A stretch of DNA of 64,000 nucleotides from Mesocentrotus franciscanus (GCA_037976565.1 CP137682.1:27057714-27121713), one strand, 5' to 3'. Counted from the first letter of the stretch, positions 1-14,109 are shown. Program-made: numbers and translations. The notes: generated by a model not told the origin, from the letters alone.

Positions 1-980
1 GTCTCTCTTTCCTAGGGCATTCCAACACCCTGCGCGGTAACCTGAAATGAAATCGTAAGAGGATCTTTTATCTCTACTTGTCATAGTAAATAAATCATAA
101 TCGCTTTGAAACAATCCTATCCTCACTCAACTGATCAGACATCAAAGTATATTTTTGAAGACGGAAATATGAATTTAACTCAACACGTATGTCGTGCGTT
201 CGTTTTTCTTCCCGGAAAACACACCATTCCAGTGTCTGATTTTGATATATTTTTTTTAAATAAAAAGAGATATCATATTTCTGTTTATTACCCAGGACAA
301 TTTGAGGGGGTAACTGCCTTTAGGTAGGTGTAAATGATATACATATCTCTTTCTGAGATTTACAATTATGATTGAAATTGGCAGAGGGCGAAATTGATAT
401 CCCTTTAGATTGAAGACAACTGACCTATTTGGGTCAGAACGGAAACCAGGGTGTTGGTGACGGAATGCAAAATGATCAGAAGCTAAAGATGCCGAATACA
501 TCAATCTATTGTGAGAACTACTACATGTATATTTCTATATAACTAAAAACCTTCTCTCCAGTAACATCAGTGAATAATAAGGGATTCGGGGTCCGTAGAT
601 TCACGCACATTCAGATGCCGTTTTTGAGGTTGAGCACGTGCTATAACGATTCCACGACCGTTGTTTTTTGGTATAGCACGATGTCAGAAGACTTTCAAGA
701 TATCAACCGAAGGCAATGAAAATAGCCTTTGTATTACTTTCTGAAACATGTAACATTGCATAATTCGATAATGGTTTTTGTAGGCAACACAATATGCGCT
801 GTTCCCTTTCTTATTCTGGGGGTGAGGATGTGCCCATCCCCCGCCCTCCCTCCCTCCATCCCGACCACACCATCAGTGTCGTTACATCGGTTCACCGATT
901 GAAATATTGTGAATAGAGGAGCTATAAATAATGCCGGGTTTAGAATTACGTACTTCGTATTTTTTGAGTTACTTAATTAC
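1..980. other. No gene seen
   Basis: Unique-looking AT-rich DNA. Short reading frames at 106-327 (+) and 256-504 (-) show no recognisable domain. Confidence 0.6.
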
Positions 981-1551
981 TTAAAGGGATAGTTGAGTTT
1001 TGTTGCAGAGGGCGCTACACAAAAAAGTTTTTTGTGAGATAATGAAAAACTGAGTTTCAAATTTGAAAGAATATACAATTTAAATTACAAAATCATCTTT
1101 GTCTGATCAAAATCGGTTCACAGACGGCTGAAATATCCATAAATATAACCATTTCTAATATTTGTGGTGCCCCACAAATATTCGGTAATTTTGAATCAGT
1201 TGTTGAAAAACTAGATAGCGCCTTATACGTTTTATTCCAGCCAATGCCAATATTGGCTTTTTGTTGGCTTTTTCGTGTTGGTTATAATACGCACAACCAG
1301 CCGGCCCGTGTATTTTTTATTAATTAATGAATGAATTAATTAATTAACGGTCACCATATGTTTTGGAAATGTAGCTGAATTGGTATGATCGTATTCAATC
1401 TAAATTCACACATTTTGGGGTCTAAAATTACCTTCATAGCAATTTTAGGTTCTAAAAGGCCACTAGAAATGTCATAAATAAGAATAAGAGCAATAACCAT
1501 GCACTTTGAAGGCATTAGCGGTCTTAAACAAGAAATCAACCATCCCTTTAA
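981..1551. mobile_element. TTAA-bounded inverted-repeat element, family C, single copy
   Basis: About 571 bp. It opens TTAAAGGGATAGTTGA and closes with the reverse complement of TTAAAGGGATGGTTGA, so the ends match at 15 of 16 bases and weaker matching continues inward. TTAA at both borders suits a piggyBac-type target duplication. The inside has no transposase-like ORF, so it is probably non-autonomous. Confidence 0.6.
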
Positions 1552-1706
1552 AGAAGCCCAAACACAGCAAGTTTGACATAATGTTTTGTGTCTGTTCACT
1601 CTAACATTTAATCTGTTATACTAACATCTAATTATTAAGATGTCCCTCGGTAACTTGTTCCGTTTTCACAGCGGGTGTATATTGCTATCATACGGACGCC
1701 CCATTT

Positions 1707-1768
<62 letters not shown>

Positions 1769-1855
1769 GAGAGAGAAAGAGAGAGAAGGGGAGGAAGAAA
1801 GAGAGAGAATAGGAGGAAGAAAGAAAGATAGAGAAGGGGAGGAAAAAAAGAGAGT

Positions 1856-1921
<66 letters not shown>

Positions 1922-1935
1922 GAGGGAGGGAGAGA
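1707..1935 (+). repeat. (GA)n microsatellites
   Basis: Two nearly pure GA tracts (1713-1765 and 1861-1920) joined by GA/GGAA-rich sequence. Arg-Glu reading frames through it are artefacts. Confidence 0.9.
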
Positions 1936-2145
1936 GAGAAGGGGGGGGGGCTGGTTACGGGAAGAAAGAAATGAGAAATATGGCAGTATTTATTTTCAAC
2001 CCTTTAGGTGGTGGTTCGTTGTCAGTTTCACCCTGTTACCCGAACCAATCTGCTACCCTGGAAAATTCGATGTTCAAACTGATGTCAAAAATCCATCTCC
2101 ATTAACTCCTTCCATCCCGAGAAGGAGAAGAAGAAGAATACAAGA

Positions 2146-2810
2146 ATGATTCTAATATGATGATGATAACGATGATGGGGATGATGATAACTGTAGAAAG
2201 AGAAGAAGAAGAAGAATACTAATAAGATAACGATGATGATGATGATGATGGTGATGATGATAACTGAAGAAAGAGAAGAAGAAGAAGAAGAAGAAGAAGA
2301 AGAAGAAGAAGAAGAAGAAGAAGAAGAAGAAGAAGAAGAAGAAGAAGAAGAAGAAGAAGAAGAGAAGAAGAAGAAGAAGAAGAAGAAGAAGAAGAAGGAG
2401 AAGAAGAAGAATACTAATAAGATAACGATGATGATGATGATGGTGATGATGATAACTGAAGAAAGAGAAGAAGAAGAAGAAGAAGAAGAAGAAGAAGAAG
2501 AAGAAGAAGAAGAAGAAGAAGAAGAAGAAGAAGAAGAAGAAGAAGAAGAAGAAGAAGGAGAAGAAGAAGAAGAAGAAGAAGAAGAAGAAGAAGAAGAAGA
2601 AGAAGAAGAAGAAGAAGAAGAAGAAGAAGAAGAAGAAGAATACTAATAAGATAACGATGATGATGATGATGATAGTGATGATGATAACTGAAGAAGAAGA
2701 AGAAGAAGAAGAAGAAGAAGAAGAAGAAGAAGAAGAAGAAGAAGAAGAAGAAGAAGAAGAAGAAGAAGAAGAAGAAGAAGAAGAAGAAGAAGAAGAAGGA
2801 GGAGAAGAAG
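2146..2810 (+). repeat. Composite GAT/GAA minisatellite with four core units
   Basis: A core of about 60 bases (TACTAATAAGATAACGATGA..., then GGTGATGATGATAACTGAAG) occurs near 2148, 2214, 2409 and 2638. After each, a (GAA)n tract of different length follows (a few units up to about 60). Long glutamate-only reading frames here are products of the repeat. Confidence 0.85.
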
Positions 2811-2819
2811 AATACTTCC

Positions 2820-4083
2820 CATTTGTTATTTAAAGAAAGAAAAGAAGAGCATAATCAATAAAAGAAAAAACTGCACAAAATACGGGGCACTGTGACAGTT
2901 AATTTTTTTTAAATATTTTTTATTAAAATGCAGTGATATATAGAATACTTTTCAGTAGCTGTCATTTGATAGGGATATCGGATTTCGAATGTCCAGGGCA
3001 AAATCTGAGGTAAAACAAAGTGGGCCAGTTGACATTCTGTATTTCTTTATGTTTAGAGGTTTGATTTGTCTATATATCCTTACAAACCTTTTCTACTTTT
3101 TGCCATAACAATAATTGTTTCCACTGAAGCATTTATACTATTTCTTGCTACTTCTTTGTCTTTATCAGTTTCCTTTTTATTGTTTCTGTCTTCTTCGGGT
3201 TTTTTTTCTTTTCTTTTCACTTTTTGTTCCTCTTCGTCTCTGTCTACATCTTATTCTTCTTATTATCATTATTTTGCCTTTTCTTTTGCCTTTTCCTTTC
3301 TTGGATGGATTTCTCTTTTACAAATATTATCCTACTCCTTGATAGTAGCTTTCAAGGTAGTGCATCCATTTACAAAATTGTATAAACATCACGGAATTTG
3401 CCATGGATCAGCATTATACCAAACAATAATGCGTATGAAATAGTACAGTCGTAGGTTCCGCAGGAGTAGACGAAACTTTAATTCGTTGACGAGATCAGTT
3501 CCGAGACCGATTTAGAGGATGAAACCAACGGGTAGGATTGATTTTATTAAAGAATCTTGATTTTCTTACAGATCTCAAGTCATCCAATTAGCAAAATGAT
3601 AATCAATTGGCGACCTGCCTAAAATTCTGTTTAAAATCTTACTTTGTAACACCAAAAGTCGGTTTCTAGTTCCTGTATTCGGCAGAAACTTCTCCCTTTT
3701 TTCAGTAGAGATGAACGTATGCTTTTTCGTTCATACTATTTTATATTCTTGGCCTGCAAAAGGGATACAACACCTTTGAACAAACCATATATCTCCCTAA
3801 AGATTCAATTTCTGTCTGAATACATGTTCAACCCGCTATTATTTTCAGCTATTACTTCCGGCTCGCCGCCACCTTCGATTTCAATTTCCTGAGGCGATAT
3901 CTTGTCATTTTGCCATTGAGTAAGAGGGGGGTCCGCCTTTTAATTGCCCTTGATGTTTCTTCCCTCACCCTCACCACGAATATAGGAATAGTGGCATTAT
4001 GTATATGCCATAGTTATACAATAATATATTTTAAATGTCATCTTCTTATTATTATGGAAATAAAAAAGAAACAATAAAACACC
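2820..4083. other. No gene seen
   Basis: T-rich frame at 3066-3443 is low complexity (Phe/Ser/Leu). A stretch at 3751-3780 (TGGCCTGCAAAAGGGATACA, then ACACCTTTGAA) resembles one end of the family B TTAA element and may be a worn copy. Confidence 0.55.
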
Positions 4084-4117
4084 ATCCCTCTCTCTCTCTC
4101 TTTCTCTCTCTCATTCC

Positions 4118-4169
<52 letters not shown>

Positions 4170-4200
4170 CCACCCTCTCTCTCTCTCTTTCTCTCGCCTC
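4084..4200 (+). repeat. (CT)n microsatellite
   Basis: CT tracts interrupted twice by TCATTCCACCC, giving a small higher-order pattern. Confidence 0.9.
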
Positions 4201-4674
4201 CCCCTCTTTATCTGTCTTTCTCTATTCGATGAGAAGCGGTACATGTCCCCCATGTCCGCGCCACTAGATTCCGTAATTAATATTAATTCAACCATTTCCA
4301 GTGTATTTCAAAATCCCAGATTCAGAATTAATCATTAATTAACGGTTTTCTTCTTTTGAAAAAGGGGTTAGCAAACTTTCAGCGTCTCTAACAAACTTCT
4401 AAAATTCTCTCAAATCAATTATGTATATGTTGTAATGCCATTCTATTATCATTGTGCGAATAAGTATGAGATATTTGGCATTAAAAACATTTTACGAAGA
4501 CAAGTTCAAAGACCTGAAAGCTTCTAAAATGTTGTCCTATGAATATGAACCTGATGAAGATGATCCCATGTTTTCCTAGGCGTAAACAAACAACAGGCTT
4601 CTGAAATGTTCAAAATTACTAATCAATCATCCAATCATGCTGACAACATCATTGTGGGAGGGGGCGGCGTGCCC

Positions 4675-4743
4675 TCTCTCTCTCTCTCTATCTGTTTTCC
4701 CCTCTCTATCGCTATCTATCTCTCTCTTTCTCTCAATCTCTCT

Positions 4744-4789
<46 letters not shown>

Positions 4790-4815
4790 AATCTCTCAAT
4801 CTCTCTCAATCTCTT
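4675..4815 (+). repeat. (CT)n microsatellite
   Basis: CT-rich tract with AATCTCT interruptions, followed by a G10 run at 4847-4857. Confidence 0.9.
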
Positions 4816-5679
4816 TTATTTTCTTGCTTTCATTATACATTTTTATTGGGGGGGGGGTGCCCCCGCCCCATTACAGGGTCATTGCGCTGATGACTTCCCG
4901 AATCATGAACAATACACAACCTCTACCCTAACCAAAATATTGACTTGACCCATCTTGCGCCCGACGATTGATCAAATCAAAAGTTATGGTCTATGTAATA
5001 GTCAGGCATCATCTTACAAACATTGACATTAAGGTTAACGTTTTATGTCGAAATCGAGAAATAGAACTTTGCGCTTTGCACGGGGAACGTTTAGAGTTAT
5101 AAGGACCAATAAAAATGGATAAACACCCAACTAAAATTTCGTTATCAAAGTTTGAAGTGTAGCCAACCCTAGGTAGAGGAAATCAGAATGATTTATAGTT
5201 AATGTAAATGTAATACAGGAGATTTTCTTTCTAAATCTCGCTTCAGGCGGGATGTCTTTATCTTTATGAGTAACGCACCCCTTGGAGCGTTGTTCAATTG
5301 GCGCGTTGTATCATCGCTACATGTCGCATTGCAGTGCCCTGGCTATCAGGAAACTTGAGATGCTAAGCTTTTAGAGGTAAGAAATTGGCACGGAGAAACG
5401 TCTTCCGGTTATAGTATCTCATCTTTATTATTTGTTACATGAAGAGAACTAAAACAATCACTAATATAAGTATTAAGAGCAGACAATATGTAACGCTGAT
5501 TATTGCCCAGTGTTCCACTTTCATGTCTCAGGGGCCACTTGCGGATATTTTTCGGGGGGGGGGACATTCGGCCCTAGGCCCCATTTGAGACCCAATCGTG
5601 CGTACCTTGATAAAAAAAGTGTCATCCCTTTTGTCACCCTTTAAATTTTGAAACCCAAAGGCACCTGAAAATATTCTAA

Positions 5680-5682
<3 letters not shown>

Positions 5683-5722
<40 letters not shown>

Positions 5723-5762
5723 CTCTCTCTCTCCCTCCCTCACTCGCTCCTCTCTCTCTCTT
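5683..5762 (+). repeat. (CT)n microsatellite
   Basis: CT repeat of about 80 bases, next to the poly-G-containing stretch at 5555-5567. Confidence 0.9.
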
Positions 5763-8299
5763 GCCGGTCACAAATTTTAGGGGGTATTGCACCCCCATTT
5801 AAAAAGAAATCCTAAATCTGCCCTTAACATTTTTAGTTTCATACCCTAGTATGTTATTGTTGCCATCTTCCTGGAAATCTGCAAGCTCCCGTTTTTAAAC
5901 TTTCCTGGATTGAAGACGTCCCTCTGTGCTGGAAATATCCAGTGGCGTTTCCAATAGATGGTTATATCAATACAATGTGTAAACGGTCTACAGCACATGG
6001 GGTGACAAGTTACAATTCGCCCCCTCCGCTAGTTTGTCGTCGCACAATTATTAAATGCTATGAATCACAACTACGGGTTATGGGGAAATGTCCATGTATA
6101 TTATTGTAAGCGCTAAAGAGAAAAACAAAACTTTTGAAACAAGTCAAAAGGTGTTCTAATGTTAAGTACATTTAATCAACATTAAATCAGTCTAAAAATA
6201 AGGATTCGAATCAATCTATTTTTCTGAATGTTTTACTCCATAAAATCAAGTCAAATAATTACACGATCGCAAAGACTTTCGAAAATCAGCCTTGGGTAAT
6301 TTACGCATTACGTGGTTAGAACATTATTTCTATGGCATGTACATGGTATGAAAATTGCCCTTGAATTGATTTCTCGAAAGTATTTTGCGATTGTATCAAA
6401 TCTAAATTCTCAAGTTAAACTGTCATAGGCTACAAGCAGAAGTCACGGAATAGTCAAACTGGAATCAAAGTCAGATGTTTGATCGCCGATTTCAAACATT
6501 CCAAGACCCACTTTCTCTGGATCTTGATGGTGATAAAGATGGGTTCTGCTGACGGGATACGCCCCTGTGCGGTGAGGGTCACCATCATTGGGCGTCGATT
6601 GCTGCATGGTTTATAGATCAATGCCCCTTGAGTCCCCTTTGAATCCCAAGTTTGAAATAGAGTCAGTGGACCGACAATTATAGTTGGACAGAAGTTGATT
6701 AAGTTGACACTCATAACCAATTTTTGAAACATGTTTAAAGTTATTAACTCGCGAGTACCTCATCTCAAGGGGTATCGTTAGGGTAAGGGGAAACACCCCG
6801 TAACCGAAATTCCGGGCAGAAATTGAAAATCAGATCCTTCAAATGTATGGATTATAAGGCATATTTTTGTTATTTGCGTGAATTAAAAAAAATAAGAAAC
6901 GGCTCGCCCCTTAAAATTGTTTAGCGACGCTCTAGCTATAGTCTATCTGATTTTCCCTTATTTTTACACCAAATATTACTTGCTTTCTTGGATGCCCAGT
7001 TAAAACAGGCTTCCAAAACAAAATACTAATAGTTTAACGTGAAATTTAGAGCGTTGTGGTCGGGCTCCTATCCACATACCTTAAGGGCATGTGTGTTAAG
7101 TCTATAATGGAATATATCTCGAGTACACACAAAAGAATTGCCCTTCATTGCGTATTTTTCTGAAGAATTGTAGTCCCCCTCCCCAGCCTGTTTTTACAAA
7201 TCCTGACTGGATCCACCCCGGTACTATTAAGATGCATAACCGATTCCGTATAAATTTGGGCAAATAGACCCCTCCCCAGATATGCCGCCTGCACATAATT
7301 CTGTAATAATTGGAGCAAACTACATGCCCCAGCCCCCTTACTCAATTCTGCAATCATTGGGGGCTACATTGCAAAAGCCCCTTTCCCAATATGCAACTGC
7401 TTGCCCCCCCCCACCCCCACCCTCACTCCAACACAATCGACGCCCCTCCAACTCCCCATCCGCGCGTCGACCTGATTCTAACTTAAACGCTCGTCTCCAC
7501 CACATGCAGTGATAATAGATGCCCTCCTAATCGAATCTTATAAGATGCTGTTGAATCGACTAGATGGGGCCATTCTCTCATCAGACAGTCGCGGAGGAGA
7601 GGAGCAGCTTGCGCAATGCTCTCCATTATCTTTTTTTCTTCTGGAGTTTAAGACTTGGTCGCTTTACTTGCTCACAGCGACAATGCTCAGCTGAGGAATT
7701 AGGAGGTATTTATACCATTTTTGTTACGTAACTCGGATGAAAGGAGGGAGACGTTTCCATCTTGTTCTGGTAAGTCTTTTAAGACATAATTCTTATTTTC
7801 TACACTGAAAAAATATGTTGCTTTTTTCGTTGACATCTAACAGTACCTAGGTTCATCATGATAACATTTCTGCCTCTACAATCTGTATAAATGTTTTACA
7901 CACGCATTTAGCAATTTACTGTTACAATCCTAGGATGCCGGCCGGGGGCTGAGGCTGGGATGCTGACCCCGGGAGCTTTAGTTTGATATTACTGATGTTC
8001 GGGTAACGGCCACCCCATATTCGGACAGCGATGTGATCTTATTGTAACTTTAAAAGACTACCTGGGAAAGCTGCAATGTTGGGGCCTGGGGATTCTTTTT
8101 TTAAAGCGCTTTTTAGTGTTGTTTTGTTGTTGTAGTCCAGCTTTGGCAAAATGCTTATTGTATATAGATATAATTCACCGCAGCGTTTGATTGAAAACGA
8201 ATCAAACATTGTTAATAGTTCTAGACTTCATTCTTACCTTTATCAGTTTTTATGTACAGATGTCTTCAAATAGTTGATAGTGTTTTTAAAATGATCAAA
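5763..8299. other. No gene seen
   Basis: Non-repetitive AT-rich DNA. Small frames between 6454 and 7694 have no domain I recognise. Confidence 0.55.
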
Positions 8300-8391
8300 T
8301 TTGGAACATCATTGTCATCATCTTCGTCATCATCATCTTCGTCATCATCATCGTCGTAATCGTCATTATCATCATAGTCATCATCATCATC

Positions 8392-8430
<39 letters not shown>

Positions 8431-8509
8431 TTAATTATTATCATTCTCATCATCATCCCCATAGCCTTATTTTTTTATCATTCTCATCATTATTATGACT
8501 GTCATCATT

Positions 8510-8552
<43 letters not shown>

Positions 8553-8591
8553 CCATCGCCTTATATTCAATCATTCTCATCATTATGACTC

Positions 8592-8631
<40 letters not shown>

Positions 8632-8640
8632 TATCAAATC
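8300..8640 (+). repeat. (CAT)n array
   Basis: Three (ATC)n blocks separated by CCCCATMGCCTTATWTT-like linkers, so the block plus linker is itself repeated. A smaller (CAT)n(CAC)n lies at 8873-8902. Confidence 0.85.
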
Positions 8641-9289
8641 ACTCCTATCAGTTTTACCATGTAACCCGATTATCAACCACAACCGAAATATTTAATACAA
8701 TCCATTTGTATCTGCTAATGTCTTGTACGCAGAGCAGTATCTAGAGAGGAGGTCACACCCCATGGGGACGGTGGCCACTCCCAGATACATGTATAATGTT
8801 TGTGTTTAATGGCTTTATACCCTCAGATCAAATAAATAATCAAGATCACGGTATCACCTTACCTGATATCGTCATCATCATCATCATCACCACCACCACC
8901 ACACAGTCACAATTTATGATTCACTATTTCTGCTGTTACTACTTAAAAGAATCATGAAAATACGACCTTCAATACCATCATTGCTACCATCAATTCCACC
9001 ATCTGCACAATAGCATCACTCCAACCATCATGACATCCTTCCCGTCGCCATGGCAACTACATTTACTTTGATTTTTTTTTCCACCAACACCTGCCTTCGT
9101 GTACTTTTGCAAGTTGTTTTTTATTTTCCATTCAAACTAGGCCAAAATGTGATTCTCATCGAATGACAGCACGGACATTTCGCATATTCCTTTTTAAAAT
9201 TGCAATATTGCTAATGCCGATTTTCATTGTGTTTATTTTAGGGATATATATATCTATACATTAATTTATATATCTATCTATTTATCTAT

Positions 9290-9381
9290 GTTTTTACTTG
9301 CTAATTTATTTATTTAATTACGTGTTTATTTATTCATTTATACGTTTATTTATTTATTTGTTTTTGTTTATTTATTTATTC

Positions 9382-9453
<72 letters not shown>

Positions 9454-9500
9454 CATTTATTTATGTAGTTATTCATTCATTCATTTTATTTATGTATTTA
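9290..9500 (+). repeat. (TTTA)n and (AT)n microsatellite
   Basis: TTTATTTA-rich DNA surrounding a pure (AT)n tract at about 9384-9449. Confidence 0.9.
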
Positions 9501-12007
9501 CTATGATTCTGTGTTCTTTAAACAGATCTGTATAGCCCTGTCAGTTAAAATAATATTAAACACATAACAAAGTAAATACAAATACATCTATGTCACATGT
9601 GAAATAATTTAGGAATATTTTTTCGAGGAAATCCAAACATTAATACATACAAATTAATCAATCATTACTATCATAACAAAATAAATATACATTAATTTGT
9701 CACTATGATCCCGCGCATTCAACCCCTAAACGAGCACCCCCCCTCCATTAATATCATGGAATATAGCCCTACATCACTCTACTATAATTAAGTAATAGTG
9801 AACTTCCTGATAAATACCCTTTCGTTGAAGCCAGCGTTTCCGTGTTGAAATATACTAAAGTGAGATTTGAATTTAACATTTCTATACAGGTAACATTTTC
9901 AGTGAAAGTAACATTCAGATCATATCAAAGAATGACAAACATCAATAGACAAATTGAGAACTTCGGTGTGACTTACTCCTGTCAAACCTAAATTCTGAAA
10001 TATGAACGTGGTAGTACAATTATTTATACACAAAATAGCAGAAACTGTTTACTGTGTGTCATAGCAGAAATCGTTCCTCGGTATTCCACATTCCCTAATG
10101 ATGTCATACAGAGATCGACCTGTAAATTGGGGATCCCTGATCTCATCAGGATTCTGATCTTGTACTTTCACTCTGTCTCTTACGTCATCATCTAAGAACG
10201 GTTAATAATGGATTAATATGATGACGTCGGATGAGAGATGGGTGATGAAAGAGATGACGGATAAATCAAATATAGAAAAATACCGTTGAGCGATGTGAAA
10301 TAATTGATTTGTTTGTTATTCCGATATCATGTAAAGGGGTTAATTACGTAAATCAGTCAAGGTAAATTTCGACTTATTTTGTTTGTTGGAATTATTGTTT
10401 ATTTCTTTCTTTTTTATTATAATCATTGTATAAAATTATTTTTCTATTTCGCTTTTTTTTTGGGGGTAGTTTCACGCACTAATTAATAATCAATGTATTT
10501 AAAGGTCGTATCCGAAAAATTATGGTGGTTGCCTCTTTATAATTGTTTGCAAAGTAGGAGGGGTGCTGCTGTAATGACACATATAATCAGCTTAATATAC
10601 GTCCTTTGTCCGTGTATAAATGTTGTATCAAGAGAATGATTGTGTTGTTGTTGTTGTTTTTGTTGATTTTGTTGTCAAATTGAATTGGCAAACGTTTAAA
10701 CAGCAACGTAACAAAATGTTCGTAAATCTTTGCCAATCATTTCCCTTTTGTTTATCACTAAAGGATATCACCTCTCACCGACGACGTAGCGTAATTCCAG
10801 CATTGAGGGGAACTGGGTCGTGGGAAAGACGCACTGGTCTTTAATACTCGGTGGATGAAATGAGAATTAAAATAGGCCAACAACTGGGGAGGGGGGGGGG
10901 GGTCTGGGACCGGTCTTGCAAGGCGTGTCACACCAAAATAGTTGACTGCGAGGATTAGAAGATAAAGATCTCATCTTCATCTTCATCCTCAGGTTAATAG
11001 AACTATTGTCATTTGTAGCATTTTTTTGCCATAATCAGTTGTTTTTTTAAATGACAGTCACCTATCATTTAGAGCCCTAGGTCAATTTTCAATCTTAGAC
11101 TGTGTTTAACAATCAAAATGTTAAGTGCTTATTTCAAGTGAGACAAAAAACGACAGAATTGTCTTTTCTGGGTCTTATTTTCTCCTCAGAAGTAGTCAAA
11201 ATGACATGGGCAATTATTCTATTTATACGGCGCTATTTCGAACTTCTGCCAGACATGCAGGTACAAGGAAACGCTTCAGATCTCCAAATTAGGTTCCCGG
11301 ATTAAACATCATGGATTTGTTCCCGTAAACTTTGGATTTCGTGTGTCGGGGTGTTGCAACCCACCTTCCCCCTCGAGCGCCGCCCCTTCTGCAATGGGAG
11401 AATCAAGTTCATGCTAATTGAATGCTCCTATTTTTCCTTCAGTCTGAATCCTGCAAACATCAATACACTGTTTCGTCCTTTTTCCACCGTGACCGAGCCA
11501 AAATGCTCCACGAACATCATCAGACACCTGTGGGCCTCAGGCAACCTTTCTACTCTTGTTTACAATGTTGGCTTCATACCATGTTTCAATGTTCCGTAAC
11601 ATTATCTGGTCGACTGAACTTGGCTTCGATTTTTCCCTTTCCCCGAGGGTTGTCGGTTATAAAAAAAAAGGACAAAAAAACAATGTCACTGAGGTTTTTT
11701 TTTTCTTCTTCAAAGTTATAAAACCTGTACTATGCTGTAACATTTTATTCTTTATAATTATATTTAAAAAAACTTGTTCACACGATGGCGGTAGCTAGGG
11801 GTGGAAATGGGGCTACTCCCCCTACCCCTCTATCGAATGACTGTAAGGGCGAATGGGATAAATGGAGAAAGAAGATGACAAACGCGAAGGCCTTGTTTTT
11901 CTTGAACTTCATGGACCTAATAAGACCGCCCCACACACAGACATACACACGCACATACACACTGCCCTTTTATGACTTTATCCACGCCACACCAGACCCT
12001 TATACGT
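9501..12007. other. No gene seen
   Basis: Mostly unique DNA with a G12-type run at 10890-10902 and a GTAGCTAGGGGTGG...CCCC motif at 11790-11825. Frames at 11102-11798 are short, overlap each other and lack known motifs. Confidence 0.55.
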
Positions 12008-12121
12008 TATAATGACATTTGTATACCGCTTTTTACTACATTTCTAAGCGCTTTTCATTGTAATGTAATCTTCATGCAATAGTGCACACGCTTCTTCCCT
12101 TTGGGAGTATTCCGGTGAGGC
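12008..12121 (-). mobile_element. SINE 3' fragment, minus orientation
   Basis: This stretch (TTTCTAAGCGCTTTTCATTG ... GTGCACACGC ... CGCCATTTTA) resembles the tail of the minus-strand SINE at 33915-34245. It abuts a plus-strand SINE head, making an opposed pair. Confidence 0.45.
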
Positions 12122-12130
12122 GCCATTTTA

Positions 12131-12300
12131 GAGGTGTCGTGGTCCAGTGGATACGTTACCGGACTGTGGATCACATGGTTCGCGGTTCGATCCCCGCCGC
12201 GGCACTGATGTCATTTGGCAAGACATTAATCATCACTTGCCCCTCTCAAGGTGGGGTGCGAATGTTAATGTAGTTGTAGGAATGTATTGGGAAGTCATGT
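12131..12300 (+). mobile_element. tRNA-derived SINE, plus orientation
   Basis: It has A-box-like GTGGTCCAGTGG and B-box GGTTCGATCCC at tRNA spacing, followed by GGCACTGATGTCATTTGGCA, a tail shared with the other SINEs here. The arms do not pair like a functional tRNA. The 3' end is not well defined. Confidence 0.65.
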
Positions 12301-14109
12301 ATTGCTTGATTTTTTTATTTGAATGGGAAAAAAATAACAAATCGCCGGGTGACGATTTAATGAGGTAACTTGGCCAGTGCCCCACCTTCCAATACTCGGG
12401 TATATGTATCTGTATTTATATCCATATATGTTGTAGGCAAATGTGGTTATTTTATTAATTTGTCAGTGTTTTCATCCAATCGGTAGATTTAAACAACATT
12501 GGCTGGCAGTTATTTTCAAATCTGAAATATTAATCATGGCTATATTTGGAAAATTATTTTCTTCTGTCGGTAAAAATAAAGGGGAAGAAAGAAAAAAATA
12601 TAGGAAAAATCTTTCGATACCCCAATTCAAGTTGCTACAGACCAGTACCCATACTAAGAAAGGACCGGCAGAGGCTTCATTCTACTGGGTTGTTTTTCTT
12701 CTTCTTTTTCGACTGTTCTTAAATGTCCAGCCCATGCATGACTATTTTAAATTTCTAAATGATGACTTTGATATGTCCAGTCTTCCACAATTTCGATAAA
12801 GATTAAATTACCCGATCTGTATTAGAATAACATCGTTAGCTGAAAATTGGCACAATATCACCGTGATATTGGGTGAAATATATCGAAATTTGAAGCAAAT
12901 GAAGAATTTCCTGAGTTGTGATTTGCGGAAATATCTGCAATCATAAGCCTCTGGCTATTATTCAAAATGCAACGTAGCTGTCTTATTTAAACTGACTTCA
13001 ATTCAAATATATAATCTTTACACATGGGTGGTTCCACGCTTGTCAAAGGGGGGGGGGAGGCGGAAACATTACTATTTCCTCTTTCCCCTTCTTTTTTTAT
13101 AACTTTCCTTTTCTTATTTAAAGGTTGTTGGGGTGGCAAGCCTAAATTTGCGCTAAAATCGACAATCATTGCAAGGTCCAAAAGCTAGTTTACAAATAAA
13201 TATTAAGAGCATTGATTTTCTCATTTTAGAAAGGCAATGCCATTTGATGTCAATATAGTCAAGTACAACCAATAATGAAAAGGGTCCCGAAGTTAAACAA
13301 ATTCACAGATATCGGCACGGATTTGTCCTCTTTTTTCATTATTTAGCAAGGCTATGTCATTTCATTTTGACCCGAGAAATGAAATCAATTTACGTGTGTG
13401 GTATGACGGAATATTCCTAAATGCCCTTTCCAATTTTCTTGAAACTGTTCGATATATTCAGTCGAATTCACTTCTCATTTTGTAAAGTGTAACCGAATCA
13501 CTGAAAGGCCCGTCTTCTGACTCGGGTATAGCACCTGCCATGTCGATCAGCTCATGAAAGTGGCGGATCGGGACGAGGAGGATGGAGGATGGAGGATGGA
13601 GGGGGGATGGGAGGGGTGATGACGCAAGAGGTGCCCCTCTGATATTTTACAACTTCTGTCGCATATACGTTGAAACTTTTGATCGCGCGCTTTACTTTTC
13701 CTTTTACAGGCCAATTCCACATACGTGTGCTACGCCATGAACACGAATAACGTTTGCAACTCGGGTTACGCCCCCCCTTACTTCAAAACCCTGGATCTGC
13801 CACAGCATGACTTGATTACAAGTGACATATAAAGCTAATGTAATTGTTATATGCAGTTCCGAGTATAAGAAATTGTGGGGATAGTATTCCATTAGATAAT
13901 GAACCGTTCTAGATATGTGATAGAAACTGGTTGTCAATACTAGTTCGAGAACAATAATTGTATATGCTCTTGTATTATTTTAGCCTCATAGCTGGGAAAC
14001 GTAACAGAGATAGCTGTGGGAAATTAGGACATCTTTGTCCCAGAGGGGTTTCGAAAACAAAGTTATTTATGCTATATTTTCCCAGTTTAAATGTACCTCC
14101 AGTAAAGCT
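12301..14109. other. No gene seen
   Basis: Contains a 118-codon frame (12443-12799) without recognisable domains, a GGAGGAT minisatellite at 13575-13605, and a TACGCCATG ... CTGGATCTGCCACAG stretch at 13730-13806. Confidence 0.5.

Noticed and set aside
2233..2646. 137-codon frame rich in Glu and Lys
   Set aside because: It is the GAT/GAA minisatellite read in frame, with no non-repetitive part.
12443..12799. 118-codon frame as a gene
   Set aside because: No recognisable motif and no exon structure around it. Length alone is not enough in this AT-rich DNA.
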